Of a stretch of DNA of 64,000 bases, positions 7,511 to 20,767 are shown piece by piece. The notes below the pieces were generated by a model. That model searched no databases, was not told the origin of the DNA, and saw only the letters and a list, made by a program, of their open reading frames with translations. The DNA is from JACRCT01 sp049841135 (GTDB lineage Bacteria > Myxococcota > Myxococcia > Myxococcales > UBA5297): contig JASGHK010000008.1 of assembly GCA_049841135.1 (NCBI GenBank), positions 1,240,001-1,304,000 of the forward strand. The letters run 5' to 3'. How positions within the stretch are numbered: position 1 is the stretch's first letter; every line of letters starts with the position of its first letter. Made by a program: the position numbers and the translations under genes.

Positions 7511-10051
7511 GGAGGCCCGCGCGCTCACGCTTGCGGCTCGGGCCCTTCTCCTCGCGGGGAGCTTGAGCAACTCGAACCACGCCACGCTCGCCAGGCCTGC
7601 CGCCACCCCGAGCGCCAGGTCCACCGGGTGGACCGCTGCGAAGTGAAACAGCCGCTGCAGCGGCGGGACCACCAGGACCGCGACGAGCAACACGCTCGCC
7701 CCGCCCAGCACGTACCAGAGCGCCGGGTTGGGCGCACGCAGGCGCTCGAGGACCCCGCGCGTCGACGAGAGGTTCACCACGATGATCGTCAGGAACGACA
7801 CCACCAGGGTGGCGAAGGTGAGCGCCCGGGCGGCGTCCGGCGCGTGGCCCTGCCGCGCCAGCAGTAGGACGGCCACGCAGGCCGCCAGCGCGCACAGCCC
7901 TTCGAAGACCGCCACGCCGATGAAGCGCGGGGAGAACAGGCGCTGGCGCGGGTCGCGCGGCGGCCGGGCCATGACGTTGGACTCCGGCTCCTCTCCCTCG
8001 AAGACCAGCGCGCACGACGGGCCGATCACCAGCTCCAGGAAGGCGATGTGCGCGGGCAACAGCAGGAGCGGCCAGCCCGGCATCAGCACCGGCAAGAGCG
8101 ACAGCCCGGCGATGGGCACGTGCACCGCGAACACGAAGCGGATGGCCTTCTGGATGTTGTCGAAGATGCGCCGGCCGAGCCGGACCGCGGCGACGATGGA
8201 GGCGAAGTCGTCGTCGAGCAGCACCAGCCCCGCCGCCTCGCGCGCGACGTCGGTGCCGCGGCCACCCATCGCGATGCCGATGTGGGCGGCCTTGAGCGCG
8301 GGCGCGTCGTTGACCCCGTCGCCGGTCATGGCCACCACCTGCTCGCCCGCCTGGAGCGCCTGCACCAGCCGCAGCTTCTGCTCGGGCACCACGCGGGCGA
8401 AGACGTCCACCTCCAGGACCCGGCGCGCCAGCGCCTGCTCGCCCATCGCGTCCAGCTCGCGCCCGCTGATCACCGCGTCGGGGTTCGCCAGCCCGGCCTG
8501 GCGGGCGATGCTGCGCGCGGTCGCCGGGTAGTCCCCGGTGATCATCACCACGCGGATCCCCGCCGAGCGGCACTCCGCCACCGCCGGCGGCACCGTGGCG
8601 CGCAGCGGGTCCTCGAAGCCCACCAGGCCCAAGAGCGCCAGGTGGAGATTGGCGTGCCGCGCCGGGAGCGCCTCCTCGTCGACCTCCCCGCGAGCGACGC
8701 CCAGGATCCGCAGCCCACGGCCCGCGAGCTCGCCGGCCGCCTCCAGGAACTTCGCGCGGGCCTCGGGGGCGAGCCCACACAGCGCCGCGATGGCCTCGGG
8801 CGCCCCCTTGGAGGCCACCCGCAGCGGGCCCCCGGCTCCCGTGCGCCAGGCCTGGCTCACCGCGAGCAGCTCCGGGGAGAGCGGGTACTCGTGGACGAGC
8901 TCCCAACCCGGAGGCGCGGCGCCGCCGGCCGCGTGGAGCGCGCGGTCCATCGGCTCGAAGGGCTGGGGCCGGCTCGCCAGCACCGCTGCGGCCAGCAGCT
9001 CGGACAAGGCCGGAGAGCCGGCGGCTTCGCTCGCAGAGTCCGCCTCCTCCCTGCCCGCATGCAGGACCTTGAGCGTCATCTGGTTGCAGGTGAGCGTCCC
9101 GGTCTTGTCCACGCAGAGCACCGTGGCCGCCCCCAAAGCCTCGATGGCCGGCACCCGCCGGGTCAGCACGTGGCTCTTGGAGATCCTCCAGGCGCCCAGG
9201 GCCAGGAACACCGTGAGCACCACCGGGAACTCCTCGGGCAGCACCGACATCGCCAGCGCGATGCCCGCCAAGAGCCCCTGGTTCCAGTCGGCCAGCGTGC
9301 CGCCACGGGTGAGCGCGTAGAGCACCACCACCAGCACGCAGGAGGTCATGCCCACCACCCCGAACATCAGCACCAGGCGCCGGGTCTCCTTCTGCAGCGG
9401 CGTCGGCTCCTCCTTGAGGGCCTGCAGCGACTTGCCGATCTTGCCCAGCTCGGTGCGCGCCCCGGTGGCCACGACGACGGCCACGCCCTGCCCCGCCGTG
9501 ACCAGCGTCCCGGAGAAGACCGAGGCCAGGTCGTCGCCGCCGGGCCGGTCGAGCGAGGCGGCCCGCCCGTCCGGCCGCTTGCGCACCGGCGCCGACTCGC
9601 CGGTCAGCAGCGACTCGTCCACCGACAGGGAGCGCCCCTCGACCAGCAGCGCGTCGGCCGGGACCCGGTCGCCCTCGGACAGCACCAGCACGTCGCCGAC
9701 GACCACCTCGCGCCCGGGGATGCGCCGCCGCTCCCCGCCGCGCACCACCAGCGCCCGGGGGCTCGACAGCTCGCGCAGCGCCTCCAGGGCGCGCTCCGTG
9801 CGCCGCTCCTCGTACACCGTGATGGCGATGACCACCGTGACGAAGCCGACCAGCATCAGCGCGTCCACGGGCTCGCCCATGGCGAAGTAGAGCGCGCCGG
9901 CGGCGACCAGCATCAGGAACATCGGCTCGCGCAGCACGCCCCAAAAGAGCCGGAGCAGGCCGCGGCGCTTCTCCGAGGGCAGCTCGTTGGCGCCGTCGCG
10001 CGCGAGCCGGCGCGCCGCCTCCTCGCTGCTCAGCCCGGTCCAGGTCGGCAT
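7493..10051 (-). CDS. Cation-transporting P-type ATPase (P2-like)
   Basis: Membrane pump of 852 residues that couples ATP hydrolysis to cation export. All signature segments are present: actuator TGES (150-153), membrane helix 4 motif LPEEFP (271-276), phosphorylation site DKTGTLT (D315) and hinge MTGDGVNDAP. There are four helices before the phosphorylation domain and about six after, the P2 layout. There is no N-terminal heavy-metal domain and no CPC motif, which argues against a copper/zinc pump. The bacterial PEEFP group is often annotated as calcium-type, but specificity cannot be read here. The ATG at 10051 is the first good start before the cation-ATPase N-terminal region (WTGLSSEEAARRL). 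It is transcribed divergently from iorA. Confidence 0.9.
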   Translation of the reverse strand: MPTWTGLSSEEAARRLARDGANELPSEKRRGLLRLFWGVLREPMFLMLVAAGALYFAMGEPVDALMLVGFVTVVIAITVYEERRTERALEALRELSSPRALVVRGGERRRIPGREVVVGDVLVLSEGDRVPADALLVEGRSLSVDESLLTGESAPVRKRPDGRAASLDRPGGDDLASVFSGTLVTAGQGVAVVVATGARTELGKIGKSLQALKEEPTPLQKETRRLVLMFGVVGMTSCVLVVVLYALTRGGTLADWNQGLLAGIALAMSVLPEEFPVVLTVFLALGAWRISKSHVLTRRVPAIEALGAATVLCVDKTGTLTCNQMTLKVLHAGREEADSASEAAGSPALSELLAAAVLASRPQPFEPMDRALHAAGGAAPPGWELVHEYPLSPELLAVSQAWRTGAGGPLRVASKGAPEAIAALCGLAPEARAKFLEAAGELAGRGLRILGVARGEVDEEALPARHANLHLALLGLVGFEDPLRATVPPAVAECRSAGIRVVMITGDYPATARSIARQAGLANPDAVISGRELDAMGEQALARRVLEVDVFARVVPEQKLRLVQALQAGEQVVAMTGDGVNDAPALKAAHIGIAMGGRGTDVAREAAGLVLLDDDFASIVAAVRLGRRIFDNIQKAIRFVFAVHVPIAGLSLLPVLMPGWPLLLLPAHIAFLELVIGPSCALVFEGEEPESNVMARPPRDPRQRLFSPRFIGVAVFEGLCALAACVAVLLLARQGHAPDAARALTFATLVVSFLTIIVVNLSSTRGVLERLRAPNPALWYVLGGASVLLVAVLVVPPLQRLFHFAAVHPVDLALGVAAGLASVAWFELLKLPARRRARAASVSARASSSPGQ

Positions 10052-10288
10052 GCCCCGACTTGTCGCCCGCCACGTCGGCCCGGTGCACGCCTCCCGGCCG
10101 CCTGCGCCTGCCGACCGTGGACTTGTGGATGGTGTCGGTCGCCGGCGTGACGCGGGCCCCGTTGGGGTTTCCCCCGGAAAGCACCTGTCTGGTAAAGAAG
10201 AGCGCTTCGGGTCGAAGGCAGTTCCGCCGCGGTCGGGCCCCGGAGCGATTTGCGTCCCGCCGCGCTTCACCGTTCGGAGCAGAAGACC

Positions 10289-11893
10289 ATGGACCGCAGG
10301 CCCCTGCTCGGCGACGAGGCCGTCGCCCTCGGCGCCATCCACGCCGGCCTCTCGGGCGCGTTCAGCTACCCCGGGACCCCCGCCACCGAGATCCTGGAGT
10401 TCATCGAGAAGGAGACCCACGGCGGACCGCCGGTGTCCGAAGGCGGCGTCCACCACAACTGGAGCGCCAACGAGAAGGTGGCCTACGAAGAGGCGCTGGG
10501 CATGAGCTACGCCGGCCGCCGCGCGATGGTCAGCTTCAAGCACGTGGGCCTCAACGTCGCCGCCGACCCGTTCATGAACAGCGCGGTCACCGGCATCGAC
10601 GGCGGCTTCGTGGTCGTCTCCGCGGACGACCCCGGCATGCACAGCTCGCAGAACGAGCAGGACAGCCGCGTCTACGCCAACTTCGCGCTCCTGCCCTGCT
10701 TCGAGCCTGCCGACGGCCAGGAGGCCTACGACATGGCGCGCGAGGCGTTCGACCTCTCCGAGCGGTTCGGCGTGCCGGTGATGATGCGCCTGGTCACGCG
10801 GCTCGCCCACAGCCGCTCCGGCGTCGCGCTCGCCGAGAAGCGCGCCCCCAACCCGCTCAAGCCCACCTCCGACACCGCGCGCTGGACGCTGCTCCCCTCC
10901 AACGCCCGCAAGAACTACGCGGCGCTGACCCGGAAGCAGGCGGAGATGCTCGCCTGGAGCGAGTCCGCGCGCTTCAACCAGCTGCACCTGGGCAAGACCG
11001 GCGGCAAGGTCGGCTACATCGCCTCCGGCATCGCGCTCAACTACCTGCTCGAGAACTTCGGGCCCTCCGACGCGCTGCCGCCGTACCTCAAGGTCGGCTG
11101 CTACCCCATCCCCACCGCGCTCGTCTCCCAGCTGCTCGACGCCGTGGACACGGTGGTGGTCGTCGAGGACGGCTACCCGTTCATCGAGACCGCGCTGCGC
11201 GGCCTCCTGGACAAGCCCCGTGGCAAGACCATCAAGGGCCGCCTGGACGGCACCCTGCCGCGTGCCGGCGAGCTCAACCCCGACCTCGTCCGCAAGGCGC
11301 TGGGCCTGCCCGAGCGGCCGCGCCAGGGCGCCCCGGACCTCAAGCTCGTCGGCCGGCCGCCCTCGCTGTGCGACGGCTGCCCGCACATCGACAGCTACAA
11401 CGCCATCAAGGTCATCCTCGACGCCAACCCCAGCGCGCGCGTCTTCGCCGACATCGGCTGCTACACGCTGGGCGCCTACGCGCCGTACAGCGCCGTGCAC
11501 TCCTGCGTGGACATGGGCGCGTCGATCTCCATGGCCATGGGCGCGGCGGCGGCCGGGATGCACCCGGTCATCGCCACCATCGGCGACTCGACCTTCATGC
11601 ACTCGGGCATGACGGGGCTCGTCGGGGCCGCCAAGCGCAACCTGAACATGACGGTCTTCATCCTCGACAACGAGACGGTGGGCATGACCGGCGGCCAGGA
11701 GACGATGGCGACGCAGTCGGACCTCGTGCGCGTCGTCAAGGGCCTGGGCGTCGACCCCGAGCACGTCCACGTCATCAACCCGCTGCGCAAGCACCACGCG
11801 GAGAACGTGGAGCTCGTGAAGAAGGAGATCGCCTACAAGGGACTGTCGGTGATCATCCCCACCCGCGTTTGCATCCACACCGCCAAGAAGTAG
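10289..11893 (+). CDS. iorA: Indolepyruvate:ferredoxin oxidoreductase alpha subunit, lacking the ferredoxin domain
   Basis: Catalytic subunit that decarboxylates aryl pyruvates (from Trp, Phe, Tyr) to aryl-acetyl-CoA and passes electrons to ferredoxin. At 534 residues it has the N-terminal pyrimidine-binding domain (SGAFSYPGTPATEI, then the Glu-containing EALGMSYAG), the central domain and the TPP-binding part with CDGCPH, GDSTFMHSG and a downstream Asn. It ends at TRVCIHTAKK, just where known IorA proteins continue into two [4Fe-4S] clusters of the CxxCxxC type, so that domain is absent. The ATG at 10289 has GGAG upstream and fits the family start. It sits 12 bp before iorB and is clearly one operon. 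Confidence 0.88.
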   Translation: MDRRPLLGDEAVALGAIHAGLSGAFSYPGTPATEILEFIEKETHGGPPVSEGGVHHNWSANEKVAYEEALGMSYAGRRAMVSFKHVGLNVAADPFMNSAVTGIDGGFVVVSADDPGMHSSQNEQDSRVYANFALLPCFEPADGQEAYDMAREAFDLSERFGVPVMMRLVTRLAHSRSGVALAEKRAPNPLKPTSDTARWTLLPSNARKNYAALTRKQAEMLAWSESARFNQLHLGKTGGKVGYIASGIALNYLLENFGPSDALPPYLKVGCYPIPTALVSQLLDAVDTVVVVEDGYPFIETALRGLLDKPRGKTIKGRLDGTLPRAGELNPDLVRKALGLPERPRQGAPDLKLVGRPPSLCDGCPHIDSYNAIKVILDANPSARVFADIGCYTLGAYAPYSAVHSCVDMGASISMAMGAAAAGMHPVIATIGDSTFMHSGMTGLVGAAKRNLNMTVFILDNETVGMTGGQETMATQSDLVRVVKGLGVDPEHVHVINPLRKHHAENVELVKKEIAYKGLSVIIPTRVCIHTAKK

Positions 11894-11905
11894 GAGCCGA
11901 CCGCC

Positions 11906-12733
11906 ATGGAAACCAACATCATCCTCTGCGGAGTGGGCGGCCAGGGCATCCTCTCCATCTCGGTCGTCATCGACATGGCGGCGCTCAAGACCGGCCTCCA
12001 GTTCAAGCAGGCCGAGGTCCACGGCATGAGCCAGCGCGGCGGCGAGGTCATCAGCCACCTGCGCGTCGCCGACCACCCCATCCACTCGGACCTCGTGCCC
12101 AAGGGCGCAGGCACGCTGGTGCTCTCGGTCGAGCCGCTCGAGAGCCTGCGCTACGTCGACTTCCTCTCGCCCGAGGGCGCGGTGGTCACGGCGGCCGAGC
12201 CGTTCGTCAACATCCCCGACTACCCGGAGACGGCGAAGGTGCTGGAGGCCGTCGCCAAGCTCAAGACGCACGTGCTGGTGCCGGCCGACGGCCTGGCGCG
12301 CGAGGCGGGCACGGCCAAGGCCGCGAACATGGTGCTCCTGGGCGCGGCGAGCCCGTTCTTGGGCATCAAGGACGAGATCCTCGAGAAGGCCATCGAGGAG
12401 CTGTTCGCGCGCAAGGGCGAGAAGGTGCAGAAGACCAACGTCAATGCCTTCCGCGCCGGCAAGGCCGCGGGCGAGGCGTACCGGGCGTGCCTGAAGGCGG
12501 AGATCCCGTCCAAGGCGGCGCGGGCGCTGGTGGGCCGGGTGGCCAAGGGCGAGCTGTCGCCCAACGCCATCCCGCACTGGAAGGCGCTCTTCGCCAGCCC
12601 CATGGGCGACGACGTGATCGCGGCCCTCGAGGCCAAGGGACCGGACCGGGTCAAGGGCGATCCCGACCTGCCCAAGCAGATCCTCGCGGTGGGCAAGGCC
12701 GGCAAGGTCGCGGAGATGCTCTTCGCCAAGTAG
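11906..12733 (+). CDS. iorB: Indolepyruvate:ferredoxin oxidoreductase beta subunit with C-terminal extension
   Basis: Gamma-domain subunit of the 2-oxoacid oxidoreductase family, partner of IorA in the cytoplasm. The N-terminal CGVGGQGI motif (residues 8-15) and VHGMSQRGGEV are typical. At 275 residues it is about 75 longer than most IorB proteins. The extra part (from about residue 195) is Ala/Lys-rich and helical with no recognised domain. AGGAG lies ten bases before the ATG. The intact perfect hairpin downstream suggests the operon ends here. Confidence 0.88.
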   Translation: METNIILCGVGGQGILSISVVIDMAALKTGLQFKQAEVHGMSQRGGEVISHLRVADHPIHSDLVPKGAGTLVLSVEPLESLRYVDFLSPEGAVVTAAEPFVNIPDYPETAKVLEAVAKLKTHVLVPADGLAREAGTAKAANMVLLGAASPFLGIKDEILEKAIEELFARKGEKVQKTNVNAFRAGKAAGEAYRACLKAEIPSKAARALVGRVAKGELSPNAIPHWKALFASPMGDDVIAALEAKGPDRVKGDPDLPKQILAVGKAGKVAEMLFAK

Positions 12734-12754
12734 CGACTGCCTGAGACACAGCTT

Positions 12755-12790
12755 TCGAGCCCGGCGCGCCCTCCGTGGTGCCGGGCTCGA
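12755..12790. terminator. Hairpin terminator between convergent genes
   Basis: A perfect 11-bp inverted repeat, TCGAGCCCGGC (12755-12765) and GCCGGGCTCGA (12780-12790), has a 14-base loop. It lies just after iorB and before the end of the minus-strand lipoprotein gene, so it could serve both strands. The following GCTTTG is only weakly T-rich. Confidence 0.7.
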
Positions 12791-12818
12791 GCTTTGCGGG
12801 GCACGCCGCTACTGGATC

Positions 12819-16104
<3,286 letters not shown>

Positions 16105-16289
16105 GGTGGGTCTCGCGGGCTGGAGAGGAATCGCAACTGGTTATACCTGCAATGCTGGGCGCCGTAACGGCGGGTATCGCCGGCAGGTCTTGCGCCCGCC
16201 GGTCAACCATCCGCCCAACGTCCGATGCCGGCCTCCCGCCGCCACTCGACTCACCTCTCGCGAGGACTCTCTTTCTCGCGGGAGGTCCC

Positions 16290-19200
16290 ATGTCCGCCCC
16301 GCTCGTCATCGGTCTGCTCTCCGCCCTCATCGCCTCCGCCGCCCCCGAGGTCCCCGAACCGCTGCGCCCATGGATCGGTTGGGCGATGCAGGGCCGCGAG
16401 CAGGCGCGGTGCACGCTCCTCGAGGGCCAGGAGACCTCCGGCGCGCCCGCGCGCCGCTGCGCCTGGCCTTCGCGGCTGACCCTCTCGGTGGACGAGCGCG
16501 GCGGCCGCTTCGTCCAGGCCTGGCACCTCGAGGCCCCCTTGGCCGTGCCGCTCCCCGGCGGCCCCAAGCGCTGGCCGGTCGCGGTGAAGGTCGACGGCGT
16601 CCCGGCAGTGCTCATTCCCTTCGGCAGCGCGGGCGGCCCCGGCGCCCTGCTCGCTGCCGGCGACCACCAGCTCACCGGTGAGTTCACCTGGGACTCGCTG
16701 CCCGAGTCGCTGCCGGTGCCCGTCGAGACCGGCCTGCTGTCGCTGACGGTCCGCAATGCCGCCGTCCCGATGCCCACTCGCGAGGCCGACGGCGCCGTCG
16801 TGCTGCAGCGCCGGACCGAGTCCGAGACCGAGCCGTCGACCGATGGCGACCGGCTCGAGGTCAACGTCTTCCGCCTCGTCGCCGACGAGGTCCCGATGCG
16901 GCTGGTCACGCGCGTCGAGCTGCGCGTCTCCGGCAAGAGCCGCGAGGTGCTCCTCGGCCGCACGCTGCCCCAGAGCTTCCTCGCCTCGGCGCTCGACTCT
17001 CCGCTGCCTGCGCGGCTCAACGCCGACGGCCGGCTGCGCGTGCAGGTCCGCCCGGGCACCTGGCTCCTGACGCTCGAGGCCCGCAGCGAAGGCCCGGTGA
17101 GCACGCTCACCCGCCACGCCCCCGACGGCACCTGGAGCGACGACGGCGGCGAGCTGTGGGTCTTCGACGCCCGCCCCGCGCTGCGCGAAGTGGCGCTCGA
17201 AGGCGTCGAGCTGATCGACCCGAACCAGACCGAGCTGCCGGCCGACTGGAAGAAGTTGCCGGCCTTCCCCATGGCGGTCGGCGGCGCGCTGAGCCTGGTC
17301 GAGCAGCGCCGTGGCGACTCGGCCCCGCCAGCGGACCAGCTCCACCTGCGGCGCGAGCTGTGGCTCGACTTCGACGGCGGCGGCTACACGGTGCGCGACT
17401 CCATCACCGGCACCGCGCCGCGCGCCTGGCGCCTGGAGCTGCCGGCGCCGGGCATCCTCGGCCGCACCTCCGTCAACGGCGAAGACCTGCTCATCACCCG
17501 GCTCGACGCCGGAGCGCCGGGCGTCGAGCTTCCGCAGCCAGAAGGTGGACCTGAGCGCCGACAGCCGCCTGGAGGGCAACGTCGCGGACCTGCCCGCAGT
17601 CGGCTGGGCCGCGGACTTCCAGTCGGTCACCTCGACCATCCACCTGCCGCCCGGCTGGCGGCTCGCCTTTGCCAGCGGGGTCGACGAGGCCACGCCCACC
17701 TGGCTCGGCTCGTACTCCTGGCCCGACCTGTTGCTGGTCCTGGCCGCCGCGCTCGCCGCGTGGCGCCTGCTCGGCCTCGCCTGGGCGCTGTTGACCTTCG
17801 CCGCGCTGCTCCTGACGGTGGCCGAGCCGTTCGCCCCCGCCTGGACGTGGCTCTTCGTCCTGGGCGCCGAAGGGCTGGGGCGCGTCCTGCCCGAGGGCTT
17901 CTGGCGCACCGCTGCTCGTGGCGCGAGGACCGTGCTGCTCGCGGGCCTGTGTCTCGCGACCGCGATCTTCGTCGCCGGGCAGCTGCAGATGGCGCTCTAC
18001 CCGACGGTGGTCAAGGAAGCCTCGGAGAGCATCGCGCGGGCGCTGTCGGGCCTGGTCTGGCCGCTCGTGGGCTTCGGCGGCGCGGTGGCCGTGGTCGTCT
18101 GGTTCATCCGCCAGCCCGCCCGCGCCGAGAGTCCCGCCAGGAAGTCTCCCTCGGTGGGGTCCTACATCGTGGTCGTGGTGCTGATCATGATCTCCGCTCT
18201 CGCCGTCATCACCATCTTCGGCCACAACCTGCGGGCGCTCTTCGCGGCCTCGGCCAACGCCCTCGGCGGCGAGGACGCCAACGTGAGCAGCGCCGGCAGC
18301 GCGGGCTCCGGCTTCACGACGAAGCGCAAGGCCATCCGCAGCTTCGGCGCCAACAACTCCAACTCCAACGAGGCCGTTCAGACCGGCCCCGGCATCCCCA
18401 CCTGGGAGCGCTACAACACCACCGAGTACCTCAAGTGGCGCGGCCCCATCCCGTCCTCGCAGCGCGCGCACCTGTTCCTGCTCGGCCCGGCCGTCAACGG
18501 CGTGCTCGGCTTCGTGCGCAGCGCGCTGGCCGCCCTGCTCCTCCTGGCCCTCCTGCGCTTCCCCGGCCGGTTCTGGCCCGCGCGGCTCAAGGCGTCCGTC
18601 CCACCGCTCGCGCTCGCTCCCAAGGCCGCGGCGCTCACCCTCGTCCTCGCGCTCGGCCTCGCCGTCCCGTCGATCGCCTCGGCGCAGACCCCGAGCCCCG
18701 AGACGCTCGAAGAGCTGGGCAAGCGGCTCACGGCGCCGCCCGACTGCGCTCCGCGCTGCGCCGCCAATCCGCGGCTGATGCTCGAGGTCGGACCCGAGAC
18801 CTTCACCCTGCGCCTCGAGCTCTCCGCCGCCGCTGCGACCTCCATCCCGCTCCCGGGCTCGGCTGCCGACCTGGTGCCGAGCGAGGTGCTGCTCGACGGC
18901 CACCCTGCGCCAGGGCTCGCCCGCAGTGACGACGGCCACCTCTGGCTCGCGGTGCCCGCGGGGCTCCACCAGGCCGTCCTCACCGGCCGGATGCCCGCGC
19001 GCGTCACCGTGCCGCTCTCGCTCCCCTTCCCGGCCCGGAGGGTGGAGGCCGAGGTCAGCGGTTGGCGGCTCGACGGGCTGCACGAGGACGGCGTCGCCGA
19101 CGACACGCTGCTCCTGACCCGCATGGACTCGAACCCGGCGGCCGCGGCCAGCCCCGCCTCGCCCGCGAGCGCCTCGGCGCCCACCGAGTCCGCGGCGGCA

Positions 19201-20587
19201 CCGCTCCAGACCTTCGTCCGCGTCGAGCGGACGCTGTCGCTCGGTCTGCGCTGGGAGGCCTCGACGAAGGTCGTGCGCGCGAGCCCCAAGGGAACGCCGC
19301 TGGTCCTCGAGGTCCCGCTGCTTCCGGGAGAGTCGGTGGTCACCGCCGGCGTGCGCGTCCTGGGCGGCAAGGCGCAGATCGCGCTCGGCCCCAACGACGA
19401 GGCCGTCGCCTGGGACTCGGTGGTCGAGGAACGGCCCTCGGTGACGCTGGTCGCACCCAAGGCGCTGGGCGTCACCGAGGTGTGGCGGCTCGACGCCGGC
19501 CCGCTCTGGCACGTCGCGCTCGGCGGCATCCCGCCGGCGAGCCACTTCGCCGACGACGGCGCTCGCCGGCCGGAGTGGTGGCCCTGGCCGGGCGAGGAGG
19601 TGGTGCTCGCCGTCTCCCGGCCACCCGCGGTCCCTGGCCAGGTGCTCACCATCGATCACAGCAAGCTCGAAGCTCGTCCCCGGCGAGCGGTTCACGACGG
19701 CGGTGCTGGAGGTCTCGCTGCGCTCGAGCCGGAGCGGCACGCACGCGCTGACCCTGCCCGAGGGCGCGGTCCTCAGCGAGGTCACGGTGGACGGCGTCCG
19801 CCTGGCGGCGCGCCAGGACGGGCGCAAGGTCGTCATCCCCGTCGGCAGCGGCGCGCACACCGCGCGGCTGACCTGGGGCCAGCCCGAGACCCTGCCGTTC
19901 TTTGCCCGCGCGCCGCAGGTCAACCTGGGCACGGCCGGCGTCAACGCCGACACCGAGCTGCGCGTGCCCGAGGACCGGATCGTGGTGGCCATGGGCGGCT
20001 CGCGTCTGGGGCCCTCGGCGCAGCTGTGGGCGATTTACGCGCTGCTGTGCCTGGTGGCGCTGGCCCTGGGGCGCGTCAAGAGCACGCCGCTGCGCGCCGG
20101 GCACTGGCTGGTCTTGTTCACCGGCGGCCTGATGCTGCCCTGGCACGTCTTCCTCTCGCTGACGGCGGCGCTCCTCCTGCTCGGCTGGCGCGCGGGCCGG
20201 CCCGACCTCGCGACGCCGGAGGGCTTCAACCTGCGCCAGGCGGGCATCGCCGCGGCCTGCGGCACCGCGCTGGTGCTGTTGGCCGTCTCGGTGGCGGTGG
20301 ACCTGCAGGGCCGGCCGGACTTCCTCATCGCCGGCAACGGCAGCTTCGCCAACCACCTGCGCTGGACCGAAGACCGGACGCCGGGCCTGATGCCGCAGCC
20401 GTGGATCCTCTCCATCCCGGTCTGGGGCTGGCGCGCCGGCATGGTCGCCTGGCTCGCGTGGCTGGTGCTCTCGCTCGTCGGCTGGGGCCAGTGGGGCTAC
20501 AAGGTGCTCACGGCGGGCGGCCTGTGGCGCAAGGGCCCGACCGAGCCCGACGAGCCGGCCAAGCCCACGGTGGGCCTTCAGGGGTAG
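16290..20587 (+). CDS. Very large membrane protein with repeated beta-domains, unknown function (frame interrupted twice)
   Basis: Reconstructed length is 1431 residues. GGGAGG precedes the ATG, and a signal peptide (MSAPLVIGLLSALIASAA) suggests export. A beta-rich extracytoplasmic region (about 20-440) leads to a cluster of helices (about 470-640), then a second extracytoplasmic region with its own signal-like helix ending IASAQT, then about four C-terminal helices. One motif recurs three times: V-DG-x-x-A-P/R, 15-25 residues, then G-x-H-x-x-x-L-x-G/W, at VKVDGVPAVL, VLLDGHPAPG and VTVDGVRLAA. Shifts occur at GAGCTTC (17526-17532) and GAAGCTC (19669-19675). Restoring GAGCTC at each rejoins GVELRSQKV and SKLELVPGE. 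I do not recognise a family. Confidence 0.65.
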
Positions 20588-20641
20588 CTGGCATCGCAGC
20601 CGGCCCGCCTCGCTCATGGCGTCCACGGGGTCCGTCGTCCG

Positions 20642-20674
20642 ATGGACTCGATGGACGCCATGGACGTAATGGAC
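20642..20674. repeat. Four ATGGAC units at 9-bp spacing
   Basis: ATGGAC begins at 20642, 20651, 20660 and 20669, exactly nine bases apart. An inverted match, ATGGCGTCCA, lies about 40 bases upstream and can pair with TGGACGCCAT inside the array. It sits in the 180-bp gap between the giant membrane protein and the acyl-CoA synthetase gene. No coding role is apparent. Confidence 0.75.
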
Positions 20675-20767
20675 CCTCCGCCCGCGGCCTTCGCGGTGCT
20701 CCCCGTCCGCGCGCGTTCCCGCTAGAGTCCCGCCCTTGCTCTTCCCAACCTCCCGCGAGGACGCGAC

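Noticed and set aside
10060..12744. Long open frame across iorAB
   Set aside because: It runs through two genes in another frame and reads as Arg/Pro/Gly-rich low-complexity sequence; iorA and iorB explain the region.
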